Positions 45,188-53,846 of a stretch of 64,000 nucleotides of DNA are shown here, in pieces. Origin of the DNA: an uncultured Helicobacteraceae bacterium (GTDB lineage Bacteria; Campylobacterota; Campylobacteria; Campylobacterales; Helicobacteraceae); the NCBI GenBank assembly GCA_944323755.1, contig CALUTR010000004.1:62001-126000 (forward strand), in the 5' to 3' direction. The notes below the pieces were generated by a model. That model saw nothing but the letters and a program-made list of their open reading frames with translations, was not told the DNA's origin and made no database searches. A program made the position numbers and the translations under genes. Numbering within the stretch: position 1 is the first letter of the stretch; the number at the start of each line of letters is the position of its first letter.

Positions 45188-47860
45188 TTAAAATTTATAC
45201 CCAAGCTCTATGTAGAATTGTCTTCCAAGCTCGTATATTGGTGTTGCACTAGCGCCTGCACTTGGTGTGTAATTGCTTAAATCAACAATAGCAATATTTT
45301 TTGAATCTAAAACATTGATAACATCTAAATTTACAAACATTATATTTCTTTTGTATATTTCAAATTCAGCCCCAAGCCTAATATCCCAAGTGAAAGCACC
45401 TTTAACCTTATATGGTTTAAATGTATCCACCTTTGTTAATACGCCATTAATTAAGATGCTATCTTTGTATTCTTCGCCTACACTAATCATAGCGTTATAG
45501 CCACTTCTATATCTAAAAAAATTATTCCAAGTCCATTTTGTTTTCCAAATATTAAGGCTGTGTATTGTGTTTAATCGCAATGTGTATGGTCGTATGAAGT
45601 TTTCTGCTGGTCTATCTGCATATCTTATAATCTTTCCATTATAGCTTATTAGATCATTTTGAAATTCACCAAGTTCGAAATCGCTATTATAGTTGGCATA
45701 GTTTCTATTTGTGTTTGTCCAATCAAATGCAAATAAAATATTGTTTTTTATTTCATATAATTCCAGTGGATTTTTGTTTTGTAGTGTTATGCTTACAATA
45801 TTGCTTTGGCTAATTCCATTATTTGTATATACATATTTTAAATCTTTTGTGATACTTGTATTTGATGCGCAGTTATATGCGCTAATGCTTCCATCTGGTG
45901 CTTGACACATTCTTCTAACTTCATCTTTGCCATTTCTATGTATGTATTTTATGGCGAGATTTATTGATTGTAGATTTTGTGAAATTCCACCTACCAATTC
46001 ATCAGAATATGGGACATTTAGTTGCTTAAAATTAGTATCACTTTTATTTTGTGTTGCAGTTGCATTTTCCCATTTTTGATTTTCTTGTGTTCTATTTAGC
46101 GTCCATTGTAGTGTGCTTCTTTCTTCCATAAGCCTAAATGCAAATAGATTCCTCCCATAATATCTATTTGCTCCAAATGTGAATTGAGTATCAAAATTAT
46201 CATCTCCCCACGGCGCATTGTAATTAATACTAAATCGGGGTGCTAGTGTGGCTTTACTCATATATGTGTCATAATCAAGTCTAAGGCCAATTCTTGATTG
46301 TATCTCTCCAAAATCATAGAGATCTAAATTGATATTATCTTCGATAAATGATCCAAATGTAAAATTATGTAGCTGTATTTTTCCTGCCTTGTATAGTGTT
46401 GCTCTAGATATCCATTGCCCATTATTATCTTTCCATTGAGTTTGTTGATTGACTGGAATCTTATTTATATCGACGATCCCATTAGAGCACCATTGTGTAT
46501 CGCTGCAAATTACATTGTTTTTTAGTGGCTGTGTATTTCCAAATCCAATCATAGTATCATTTAAGCGTTTATAGTATGCATTTGCATATCCAAGCTCCAA
46601 ACCTATGCTGATATAGTTTTCAAAATCTTCATATTTAAGCACTTTGAAGTCTTGAATCATTTTTAAATCCATATTGATTTGTCTGCTATTTACATTACCA
46701 TAGCCACCCTCTGCGTTATTGCCATTTGGATTCCAGTTTTTATCTGTACTATATCTCCATATATACATATTATTTTGTGATTTTGTCCTTGAATTATCTA
46801 AAAAGTTAAAATTACCTTGTATCTTTAGGTATCCAAATTTATGATCAATGAATGTTTTTACTCCAGCTTGATGCCCTCCACTTAGCATATCAAAATTAGA
46901 ATCTTTTGTATTTATTATGAAATAATTATTATATTGTGGCATATATGCATAACTTGCCTCCAAGCGCACATAATCACTCACATCATAATTTCCTTTTAAA
47001 AATAGATTATAACTCTGTCTTTTTTGTGTCTTTTGGCGTTTATCAAGTATTGCATTGATTTGTGATTGCGCATAGGAATTAAGTGGAATAAAACTTTGTG
47101 TAGTGGTAAAACTAGCGATAATACCAGCTTTTGAATTAAACTTAGATTCTAGTGATGATCTAAAAATGTGTTTAATAAAGCTTGGCTGATTTGCCGCACT
47201 TGTGGAATTTAGAAAATTGTTTATATTATTGTCATTTATATGGTAATTAGTTAGGCTCAAGTGGCTAGGATTTGCATCTCCTTGTGTGATTTGATAGCTA
47301 ATCTTTGCGCCAAATTCTTTTGTTGGTTTTTTCGTGTTTGCCTCTATCACTCCACCACTAAACCCACCATATACAGCTGAAATATTAGAATCTTGTACAC
47401 TAATAGAATCTAGCAATGATATATCTATATTTAGCCCTTGACTTTGTCCTGGAAGCGCAGTGATAGCCACAGGATTATAGTTATCACCGCTTATACTTGG
47501 ATTTAAATCATTATTCATATTGAAACCATCAATTTGAAAATTATTTTGATAATACAAGCCACCGCTAATACTTATATTTGCAGGATCAATTTCTCCTGGA
47601 GTTTGTGAGCTTAGCTGTGAATTATTGTATTGCACATTTGGAAGCATTTTTAAAGTGCTTGTTATATCGCCACTATTGCTTGGAATGCTATCTAGTGTAT
47701 TTGATGATATGGTGTTGCCTTCTTGGTATGTGAAGTATTTTTTTGTTGTAATTAAATTCCCTAAATATATATCTTTTATTTCATTATTATCTATGTTTTC
47801 GCCCAAAGCACTAGAGGTTATTAGTGCCAATAAGAATCTTATTTTTGAGGCTGGCTTCAT
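45188..47860 (-). CDS. TonB-dependent outer-membrane receptor
   Basis: 890 aa. Signal peptide (about 1-20, ending SSALGE), a plug domain (about 40-175) with SISGGLYYQNNFQIDGFNMNN and VYGGFSGGVIEANTK, and a 22-strand-type barrel ending YIELGYKF with terminal Phe. The substrate is not evident; iron complexes, heme, nickel or cobalamin are the usual ones. No TonB-box-like segment was securely assigned. It is first in an operon with a di-heme peroxidase and lies behind a Fur-like palindrome. Confidence 0.9.
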   Translation of the reverse strand: MKPASKIRFLLALITSSALGENIDNNEIKDIYLGNLITTKKYFTYQEGNTISSNTLDSIPSNSGDITSTLKMLPNVQYNNSQLSSQTPGEIDPANISISGGLYYQNNFQIDGFNMNNDLNPSISGDNYNPVAITALPGQSQGLNIDISLLDSISVQDSNISAVYGGFSGGVIEANTKKPTKEFGAKISYQITQGDANPSHLSLTNYHINDNNINNFLNSTSAANQPSFIKHIFRSSLESKFNSKAGIIASFTTTQSFIPLNSYAQSQINAILDKRQKTQKRQSYNLFLKGNYDVSDYVRLEASYAYMPQYNNYFIINTKDSNFDMLSGGHQAGVKTFIDHKFGYLKIQGNFNFLDNSRTKSQNNMYIWRYSTDKNWNPNGNNAEGGYGNVNSRQINMDLKMIQDFKVLKYEDFENYISIGLELGYANAYYKRLNDTMIGFGNTQPLKNNVICSDTQWCSNGIVDINKIPVNQQTQWKDNNGQWISRATLYKAGKIQLHNFTFGSFIEDNINLDLYDFGEIQSRIGLRLDYDTYMSKATLAPRFSINYNAPWGDDNFDTQFTFGANRYYGRNLFAFRLMEERSTLQWTLNRTQENQKWENATATQNKSDTNFKQLNVPYSDELVGGISQNLQSINLAIKYIHRNGKDEVRRMCQAPDGSISAYNCASNTSITKDLKYVYTNNGISQSNIVSITLQNKNPLELYEIKNNILFAFDWTNTNRNYANYNSDFELGEFQNDLISYNGKIIRYADRPAENFIRPYTLRLNTIHSLNIWKTKWTWNNFFRYRSGYNAMISVGEEYKDSILINGVLTKVDTFKPYKVKGAFTWDIRLGAEFEIYKRNIMFVNLDVINVLDSKNIAIVDLSNYTPSAGASATPIYELGRQFYIELGYKF

Positions 47861-47877
47861 TGTTTTCCTTTTTAGTA

Positions 47878-47903
47878 ATTATAATAAGAATTGTTATTAT
47901 AAT
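47878..47903. promoter_or_regulatory. Fur-like 26-bp palindrome over the TonB-receptor promoter
   Basis: Perfect 10-bp arms, ATTATAATAA and TTATTATAAT, around GAATTG. On the minus strand the arm nearest the gene contains TATAAT, a -10 box about 20 bases before the ATG of the TonB receptor. The AT-rich palindrome resembles Fur operators (TAAT...ATTA hexamers). The regulator is inferred. Confidence 0.6.
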
Positions 47904-48027
47904 ATACAATATAAAGAAAAATACGGAAATATGCATTAAATATCAATAATTATTTTTTTATAAAATTAAAAAAATGTATAAATATGGTTCTAGAAATATA
48001 ATATTAATAATAAATATTATTTATAAA

Positions 48028-48861
48028 CTATTTGAAGCTACTTACAAGATTGCCTATTAAAAGATTAAATCCATCAACAAGGATAAAAATTAGAATCTTA
48101 AATGGAAGAGATATCATAATAGGCGGCAGCATCATCATTCCAAGTGCCATAAGTAATGAGCTAACAACCATATCAATCACCAAGAATGGCAAATATAATA
48201 AAAAAGCTATTTGAAATGCAGTTTTTAACTCACTTATCATAAATGCAGGTAAGAGAACTGTAAGTGGCACATCATCTATTGTTTGTGGGTTTTCTAGATT
48301 TCTTATTCTAAAAAATAATGCTAAATCTTTTTCCCTGGTATTTTTCATCATAAATTCTTTGAAAGGTTTTATTGCTCTTGTAAATGCTTCATCATATGGA
48401 ATCTCTTTATTTATATATGGTTTGATTCCAGCATTATAACCATCAGTTGCAACTGGCTCCATAATGAAAAATGTAAGTATTAATGCTAGTGAAACTAAAA
48501 TTTGTGTCGGTGGTGATTGCTGTGTTCCCATTGCAACCCGTAAAAATCCAAGCACTATTACAATTCTCACAAAGCTAGTCATAACCAATATCAATGATGG
48601 CGCTAACACTAATAATGTAATGATTATCACGATGTTTAGCGTCGTTACTAAATCACCTGGATCTTTTGGCGCACTAAGTGATAAATCTATTGTTGGTATT
48701 GTAGGTGAGTTTAGTGCAGGGTTTGTATTTGGGTTTATTTGTGTTCCTTGCTGCGGCTTTGGCACTTCCCTCATTATTAGATTCCCATTTTGATTAATAG
48801 GATCTACTTCAGCAAATGTAATACTAAAAATACACATTAATGCAAATATGATTCTAATCAT
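48028..48861 (-). CDS. fliP: Flagellar type III export protein FliP
   Basis: Core of the flagellar export gate. 277 aa with a signal peptide (about 1-18), a Pro/Asn-rich periplasmic stretch and four helices. VLAPSLILVMTSFVRIVIVLGFLRVAMGTQQSPP and MMMLPPIMISLPFKILIFILVDGF contain the family motifs. Its ATG overlaps the motB stop, so it is coupled to the stator genes. In H. pylori fliP (HP0684/0685) lies next to glmU (HP0683), as here. Confidence 0.93.
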   Translation of the reverse strand: MIRIIFALMCIFSITFAEVDPINQNGNLIMREVPKPQQGTQINPNTNPALNSPTIPTIDLSLSAPKDPGDLVTTLNIVIIITLLVLAPSLILVMTSFVRIVIVLGFLRVAMGTQQSPPTQILVSLALILTFFIMEPVATDGYNAGIKPYINKEIPYDEAFTRAIKPFKEFMMKNTREKDLALFFRIRNLENPQTIDDVPLTVLLPAFMISELKTAFQIAFLLYLPFLVIDMVVSSLLMALGMMMLPPIMISLPFKILIFILVDGFNLLIGNLVSSFK

Positions 48862-49571
48862 TATTTATCTAATAATCCTCTTGTTTTGCCAATTTGTATG
48901 TCTTTTGCGTAGAATCTGATATTTAATATCTCTTCATTTTTTGATAGGTTTTTATCTTCTATGCCTATGATATTTATTTTATTTCCATTGATGTTTAAGT
49001 TATGAAATTCCCTGCCAATGCTAAGTGCGATTTTTGAAGCTCGTTCGAGATTGATAGATGTTGTTGATATATTTGATTTCCCAAGCACTTCAATTTGCGT
49101 ATTTTGCGGCATTTTTTCCATTATTTGTGAAACTCTCTTTAAAAACAGTTTTGCATCTTCATTGACTTTAAATTCTTCATTTACTACTACATTTGCAGGA
49201 AGTGTTATAATAAATCCATTTAACCCATCACCTATGATATCAGCTTGCCCTTTTGATACATTTGGCATATCATAAAAATCAATGATTGTTTGTTTTATCA
49301 GACGGACTTCTTCTGCGTATTCTGGTGGTATTGTTATGTCTGCTGGAAGTGTGATTCTATTTTGGCTTGGTTCAATTTTGATTCCGCCATCTAGTATGCT
49401 TAATGCCCCTTTTATACTAGCTTCAGCTTCTATTAATTTCTTTGCATCAAATGTAGCCATCGATAAAAGTAATATGAAAAAGGTTAAAAGTAAGCTCATC
49501 AAGTCCCCAAATGTCCCAAGCCATAGGGGTAGACCTCCACCTTTTTTTTGAGTGTTAAGCTTCTTTGCCAT
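48861..49571 (-). CDS. motB: Flagellar stator protein MotB, PomB-like
   Basis: Peptidoglycan-anchored half of the stator. 236 aa with one membrane helix (about 15-38) holding the ion-binding D23 in GTFGDLMSLLLTFFILLLS, a plug region, and an OmpA-like C-terminal domain (about 105-225). The helix resembles the sodium-type PomB (FFxLLLS) more than the MotB of H. pylori or C. jejuni. The OmpA domain is divergent. It is tightly packed between motA and fliP. Confidence 0.85.
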   Translation of the reverse strand: MAKKLNTQKKGGGLPLWLGTFGDLMSLLLTFFILLLSMATFDAKKLIEAEASIKGALSILDGGIKIEPSQNRITLPADITIPPEYAEEVRLIKQTIIDFYDMPNVSKGQADIIGDGLNGFIITLPANVVVNEEFKVNEDAKLFLKRVSQIMEKMPQNTQIEVLGKSNISTTSINLERASKIALSIGREFHNLNINGNKINIIGIEDKNLSKNEEILNIRFYAKDIQIGKTRGLLDK

Positions 49572-49575
49572 TTAT

Positions 49576-50340
49576 TTAATCAAATTGACTAAATCTTTGA
49601 TTTGGTGGTAAAAATGATAATAATTTTGTTTCTAGCACTCTTGGATTATCGCCTGCTTGAATGGATATAATACCTTCAATAACTAATAATTTCATTAGTG
49701 CTTCATCTTGGGCTCTAACTTTCAAGATATTTGCTATTGGTGTCCCAACCGTGTTTCCTATTAGTGATCCATAAAGCGTCGTAATCAATGCTACAGCCAT
49801 TGCAGGACCAATGGAGCTAGGATCACTCATATTTACAAGCATTGCAACAAGACCAATTAGCGTTCCAAGCATACCATAAGCACCAGCTAATGCCGCCCAA
49901 GTTTCAAATATATCAGCATTGCTATTATGTCTATTTAGAGATTGTTCCATATCTATTTCTAGTAGTTCCCTTATTGAATCTGGCTCAGAACCATCTACTG
50001 CCATACTCAAACCCTTTCTAAGGAAATCATTTTCTTCTTGATTTACATTTTGTTCAAGTGATAGTATTCCATCTCTTCTTGCTTTGATTGCATACTCAAC
50101 AATTGTTTTGATTAATGCAGGGATATTGTATTGATGAGGTTTAAATGCAATTCCTAGATATTTGAATATATTTTTCATATTTTCTAATTTGAATGATATA
50201 AGTAGCGCAGATATAGAGCCACCAACTGTGATAAGTAGTGAAGGGAAGTCGATATATACTTGCACGCCAACACCCATTACCATTGCTCCAACTAAAAGTA
50301 TGGTAACTAGGAATAGCCCTATAATAGTTCCTAAGTCCAT
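49576..50340 (-). CDS. motA: Flagellar stator protein MotA, PomA-like
   Basis: The membrane-channel half of the stator. 254 aa with four helices. The opening MDLGTIIGLF, the segment NMSDPSSIGPAMAVALITTLYG and the end DNPRVLETKLLSFLPP follow Vibrio PomA closely. T160 and T188 occupy the places of PomA Thr158 and Thr186, which are linked to sodium use; proton-type MotA has Ala or other residues there. It is first of motA-motB-fliP, divergent from glmU. Confidence 0.87.
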   Translation of the reverse strand: MDLGTIIGLFLVTILLVGAMVMGVGVQVYIDFPSLLITVGGSISALLISFKLENMKNIFKYLGIAFKPHQYNIPALIKTIVEYAIKARRDGILSLEQNVNQEENDFLRKGLSMAVDGSEPDSIRELLEIDMEQSLNRHNSNADIFETWAALAGAYGMLGTLIGLVAMLVNMSDPSSIGPAMAVALITTLYGSLIGNTVGTPIANILKVRAQDEALMKLLVIEGIISIQAGDNPRVLETKLLSFLPPNQRFSQFD

Positions 50341-50458
50341 AAATGCAAACTCCTAAATAAAATATAAATAGAATATATGATTATCTGCGTGCATAAAAAT
50401 AAATTATATCTTTTATTGTGTTAAAATTGTATAAATAATTTGAAAGTAGGAAATAGGC

Positions 50459-51790
50459 TTGAATCAAGTTTCAATTGTTATTTTAAGTGCAGGTTTTGGT
50501 ACTAGAATGAAATCTAAGATTCCAAAGGTTTTGCATAAGATTTGCGGAAAAGAGATGCTTTTTTGCATTATTGATGAGGTGAGTAAGCTTAGCGATGATT
50601 TGCATATAGTTCTATACAATGAAGCTAATTTAATCCAAAATAAAATAAATTCTACATATCCAAATAGTAATATTAATATTCATATACAAAATCACGATGA
50701 ATTCCCTGGCACTGCTGGAGCACTGATGAAGGGATTTGGTAGTGATAAAAAATCGCCAATAAATACAAAATATGATAAAGTTTTAGTTTTAAGTGGTGAT
50801 ATGCCGCTAGTGCAGTCAAATACACTAGAGGGTTTTATTAGAGATGATTGTGATATCACTATGGGTATATTAGAGTTAGATAATGCAAGTGGTTATGGTC
50901 GAGTTATTATGAATGAAAATAGGGTGCTAGGTATTGTTGAAGAAAAAGATGCAGATAATAAAATAAAATCCATAAATCTAGCAAATGCAGGGATATATTG
51001 CTTTAAAAAGGATATTTTAGAGAAATATATCCCAAAATTAGAATCTAACAATCAGCAAAGCGAATATTATTTAACCGATGTCATTAGCTTGGCACATAGT
51101 GATAATTGTGAGATTCTAGGTGTGAATGCAAGGGAAGACGAATTTATGGGCGTCAATTCAAAGATAGATTTAGCAAAGGCTGAATCTTTTATGCTTGATT
51201 TGTTGCGAAATAGGGCTATGCAATCTGGTGTGATTTTTAGAATTCCAAGCAGTACTTATATTGAATTTGGAGTGGAATTTATCGGAGAGTGTGAAATTGA
51301 GAGTAATTGTATTTTAAAAAGTGGTAGTAAAATCGTAGAATCTCAAATATTATCAAATAGCGTTATAGAAAATAGCGTTATAGAAAATAGCACAATAGGG
51401 CCATTTGCTAGAATCCGCCCTAAATCCCATATCAAGGATTCTCATATTGGTAATTTTGTCGAAATTAAAGCATCAGTTTTAAATAATGTAAAAGCTGGGC
51501 ATTTGAGTTATCTTGGTGATAGCAGCATTGATAGTGGGACAAATATTGGTGCAGGTGTGATTACTTGCAATTATGATGGTATAAAAAAGCATAAAACAAT
51601 TATTGGCAAAAATGTCTTTGTTGGTAGTGATACGCAGCTAATTGCTCCTGTTGAGATCGAGTCTAATGTGTTAATTGCAGCTGGAAGCTCTGTAAATAAG
51701 GGCGCAAAAGATGGGGATTTGGTTATTTCTCGTGCAAAGCAGGTGAATAAATCAGGATTTTATTATCAGTTTTTTAAGGAGAAAAAATGA
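50459..51790 (+). CDS. glmU: Bifunctional GlmU (GlcNAc-1-P uridyltransferase/acetyltransferase)
   Basis: Makes UDP-GlcNAc for peptidoglycan and lipid A. 443 aa: N-terminal pyrophosphorylase domain (about 1-230) with LSAGFGTRMKSKIPKVLH and LSGDMPLV; C-terminal left-handed beta-helix acetyltransferase (about 250-440) with IGPFARIRPKSHI, NFVEIKAS and GAGVITCNYDGIKKH. The start is TTG with AGGAAA upstream. An in-frame 15-bp tandem repeat lies at the start of the helix. It overlaps thiS by four bases. Confidence 0.94.
   Translation: MNQVSIVILSAGFGTRMKSKIPKVLHKICGKEMLFCIIDEVSKLSDDLHIVLYNEANLIQNKINSTYPNSNINIHIQNHDEFPGTAGALMKGFGSDKKSPINTKYDKVLVLSGDMPLVQSNTLEGFIRDDCDITMGILELDNASGYGRVIMNENRVLGIVEEKDADNKIKSINLANAGIYCFKKDILEKYIPKLESNNQQSEYYLTDVISLAHSDNCEILGVNAREDEFMGVNSKIDLAKAESFMLDLLRNRAMQSGVIFRIPSSTYIEFGVEFIGECEIESNCILKSGSKIVESQILSNSVIENSVIENSTIGPFARIRPKSHIKDSHIGNFVEIKASVLNNVKAGHLSYLGDSSIDSGTNIGAGVITCNYDGIKKHKTIIGKNVFVGSDTQLIAPVEIESNVLIAAGSSVNKGAKDGDLVISRAKQVNKSGFYYQFFKEKK
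51355..51391 (+). repeat. 15-bp in-frame tandem repeat in glmU
   Basis: AAATAGCGTTATAGA occurs twice head-to-tail (51355-51369, 51370-51384), followed by a seven-base partial copy. It encodes repeated NSVIE units at the first turns of the acetyltransferase beta-helix. Confidence 0.8.
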
Positions 51791-51987
51791 CTTTGATAAT
51801 AAATGGTCAATCAATGGATTTTGATGGCAAAAAAAGTATTCAAGAAATATTAGATGTTTTAAATATAGAATCTAAAGTCGTAGCAATCGCATTAAATAGT
51901 AATTTAGTGCAAAAAACACAATATAGTGATACTTTTCCAAATGACGGAGATAAAATAGAGTTTTTGCAATTTATGGGTGGTGGGTGA
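51787..51987 (+). CDS. thiS: Thiamine sulfur carrier ThiS
   Basis: A 66-aa ubiquitin-like protein whose C-terminal Gly-Gly (here FMGGG) is thiocarboxylated to give sulfur for the thiazole of thiamine. The GDKIEFLQFMGGG end is characteristic. Its ATG overlaps the glmU stop. Its end overlaps the convergent GAPDH gene by 17 bases. Other thiazole genes are not here, but thiC is at the far left of the window. Confidence 0.88.
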   Translation: MTLIINGQSMDFDGKKSIQEILDVLNIESKVVAIALNSNLVQKTQYSDTFPNDGDKIEFLQFMGGG

Positions 51988-52957
51988 TTTGTGATTTATG
52001 GTATTTGTGTATGATATCTATCATATCAATGAGTCTATTTGCATAGCCATTTTCATTATCAAACCAAATTCCAATTCTAATGACATTATTGTTTATGTTG
52101 ATTAAATCACTTGCAATAATTGCACTTCTTTTATCCCCGATAAAATCACTTGATACTAGCATATTATCATCTATACCAACTATATTGCTATTAAATTTTA
52201 AGTTTAATATTTCATCTTTTGTTAGTTTTCTATCAAGTACTAAATCAATATTACTAAATGCAACTATTGATGTTGGGATTCTAATTGAATCTCCATAGAA
52301 ATCGATATTAAACATTTTTTTTAATACATTGCCTATGCTGCTTGTCGTTGGGATTATATTCATTGTCGCATTTCTGCTTAGTCTAATATTGTTATTATGC
52401 GGAGAATCTAGCAATGATTGATCATTATTAAATGGGTGGATAATTGATATATTGCCGCTTAGTATATTGCATTTTTCGTTAATTGCTTTGATTATAGGAG
52501 CTATGGCATTTGAAGTGCAAGATGCGTTAGATATGATTTTTGCGCCATTGTATGTGTGTTCATTTACTCCGCATATATAAATATCCATATCATCCTTTGG
52601 TGTGGCTCCAAGTATTGCATATGATGCACCATTGTCTAAATATGATTGCAACATTTGCTTATCATCAAATTTTCCACTACATTCTATGATAATATCTGCA
52701 TTTGTTTTGAATTCTTGGGGGTTTTTATATGTACTTAGTTTGATTGTATTGTTATTTATTGTTAATTCATTATTGTTATGCGTGATGGTATGCTTAAAAT
52801 GCCCATAAATAGAATCTTCTCTTAATAAATATATTAATTTATCAAAGTCGCAAACATCATTAATTTGCACAATTTCTAAATTTGCTAATTTATTATTATA
52901 AAAATTTCTAAAAAAAGCTCTGCCTATTCTGCCAAATCCATTAATAGCTATTTTCAA
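51971..52957 (-). CDS. Glyceraldehyde-3-phosphate dehydrogenase family protein
   Basis: 328 aa with NAD-binding INGFGRIGRAFFRN at the N-terminus, the nucleophile C147 in SNASCTSNAIAPI and the paired H174 in IIHPFNNDQ. Normally this last stretch reads HAYTNDQ, so it is a divergent paralogue of the kind Helicobacter carries besides the pgk-linked gap. Phosphorylating GAPDH activity is likely but erythrose-4-phosphate dehydrogenase is possible. It starts with TTG after AGGAATA and is not next to other glycolytic genes. Confidence 0.8.
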   Translation of the reverse strand: MKIAINGFGRIGRAFFRNFYNNKLANLEIVQINDVCDFDKLIYLLREDSIYGHFKHTITHNNNELTINNNTIKLSTYKNPQEFKTNADIIIECSGKFDDKQMLQSYLDNGASYAILGATPKDDMDIYICGVNEHTYNGAKIISNASCTSNAIAPIIKAINEKCNILSGNISIIHPFNNDQSLLDSPHNNNIRLSRNATMNIIPTTSSIGNVLKKMFNIDFYGDSIRIPTSIVAFSNIDLVLDRKLTKDEILNLKFNSNIVGIDDNMLVSSDFIGDKRSAIIASDLININNNVIRIGIWFDNENGYANRLIDMIDIIHKYHKSQITHHP

Positions 52958-52965
52958 TATTATTC

Positions 52966-53760
52966 CTACTTGCTTATATATAATGGTTTTAAAGTGATTG
53001 TTTTTTCGTGTATTATGGAATCTTCCTCATTGATATTATATATGCTTATTATTGCTTTATTGTCCCTTTTTGCTTGATTTACTATTAATTCACTATCATT
53101 TTTTAATACTGCCACTTCTAATTTTCTTATCTTTTCAATCACTTCATTTTCTTGCTTTCTTGCAATGGCATTTGTATTATTTGAATTAAAATTAGCAAGC
53201 ATTGGTTCTCGCTTTTTTAGTTTAAAATTACTCAAATATTTTGGAATATATTGTTCTAAAATCTCTTTTTTTAGTTTTATATTTTTATAGTAATTTTCAG
53301 CTATTTCATTTAATTTATCATTTTTTTCCCAGCTATAGCCTTTGTTGTATGATTTGATGATATCTTTCCAATTCCCATCTCTCACTTTATGCCAAAATAA
53401 TAATTCATCGATTGCAACTTTTGATGCGAATTCATCATCGCGGATTAGTAATTCTCCAATTACATTGCGGTTAAATCCAGTGTCTTTTAACATCTGATAT
53501 CGCTTGATTACCCCGGGTATTAGAGCGTGATAGATTCCAGCACTTGGATCTGCAAAATTCATTCTATATTCACCAGCACAAGATTCATGCCACGCTATAG
53601 CTGCAAGTGTAAAACCTAAATTATGCTTTTTCCCATAATTATAAGCATAGGCGATTATCTCTTTTTGCTCATCGCTAAATTTATCTATGCTTACGCATTT
53701 ATTTACAGGCGTTGCATAAATATAATACTGCATCAACAACAACAATGTAATCAAACGCAT
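52966..53760 (-). CDS. Secreted transglycosylase-like protein (HP0973-like)
   Basis: 264 aa with a short signal peptide (about 1-16, ending YIYA). Residues 30-150 resemble a lysozyme-like SLT fold: AAIAWHESCAGEYRMNFADPSAGIYH has the Glu-Ser pair and the following S-x-G placement of lytic transglycosylases, and WKDIIKSYNKGYSW matches a later motif. The C-terminal third is Lys- and Glu-rich and of no known fold. A gene of this kind lies between glyS and pgm in H. pylori. Enzyme activity is inferred only. Confidence 0.55.
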   Translation of the reverse strand: MRLITLLLLMQYYIYATPVNKCVSIDKFSDEQKEIIAYAYNYGKKHNLGFTLAAIAWHESCAGEYRMNFADPSAGIYHALIPGVIKRYQMLKDTGFNRNVIGELLIRDDEFASKVAIDELLFWHKVRDGNWKDIIKSYNKGYSWEKNDKLNEIAENYYKNIKLKKEILEQYIPKYLSNFKLKKREPMLANFNSNNTNAIARKQENEVIEKIRKLEVAVLKNDSELIVNQAKRDNKAIISIYNINEEDSIIHEKTITLKPLYISK

Positions 53761-53782
53761 TTAAACCCTTTGAGCTGATTTT

Positions 53783-53812
53783 TTGGTAAGATTCTACTTC
53801 ATTTTATATAAA
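53783..53812 (+). promoter_or_regulatory. Possible promoter of glyS
   Basis: TTGGTA (53783-53788), an 18-base spacer and TATAAA (53807-53812) in the gap between divergent genes, with the TTG start at 53847 after AAGGAT. Confidence 0.45.
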
Positions 53813-53846
53813 TCACGCGTTAAATTTGAATCAAGGATAATCCACA

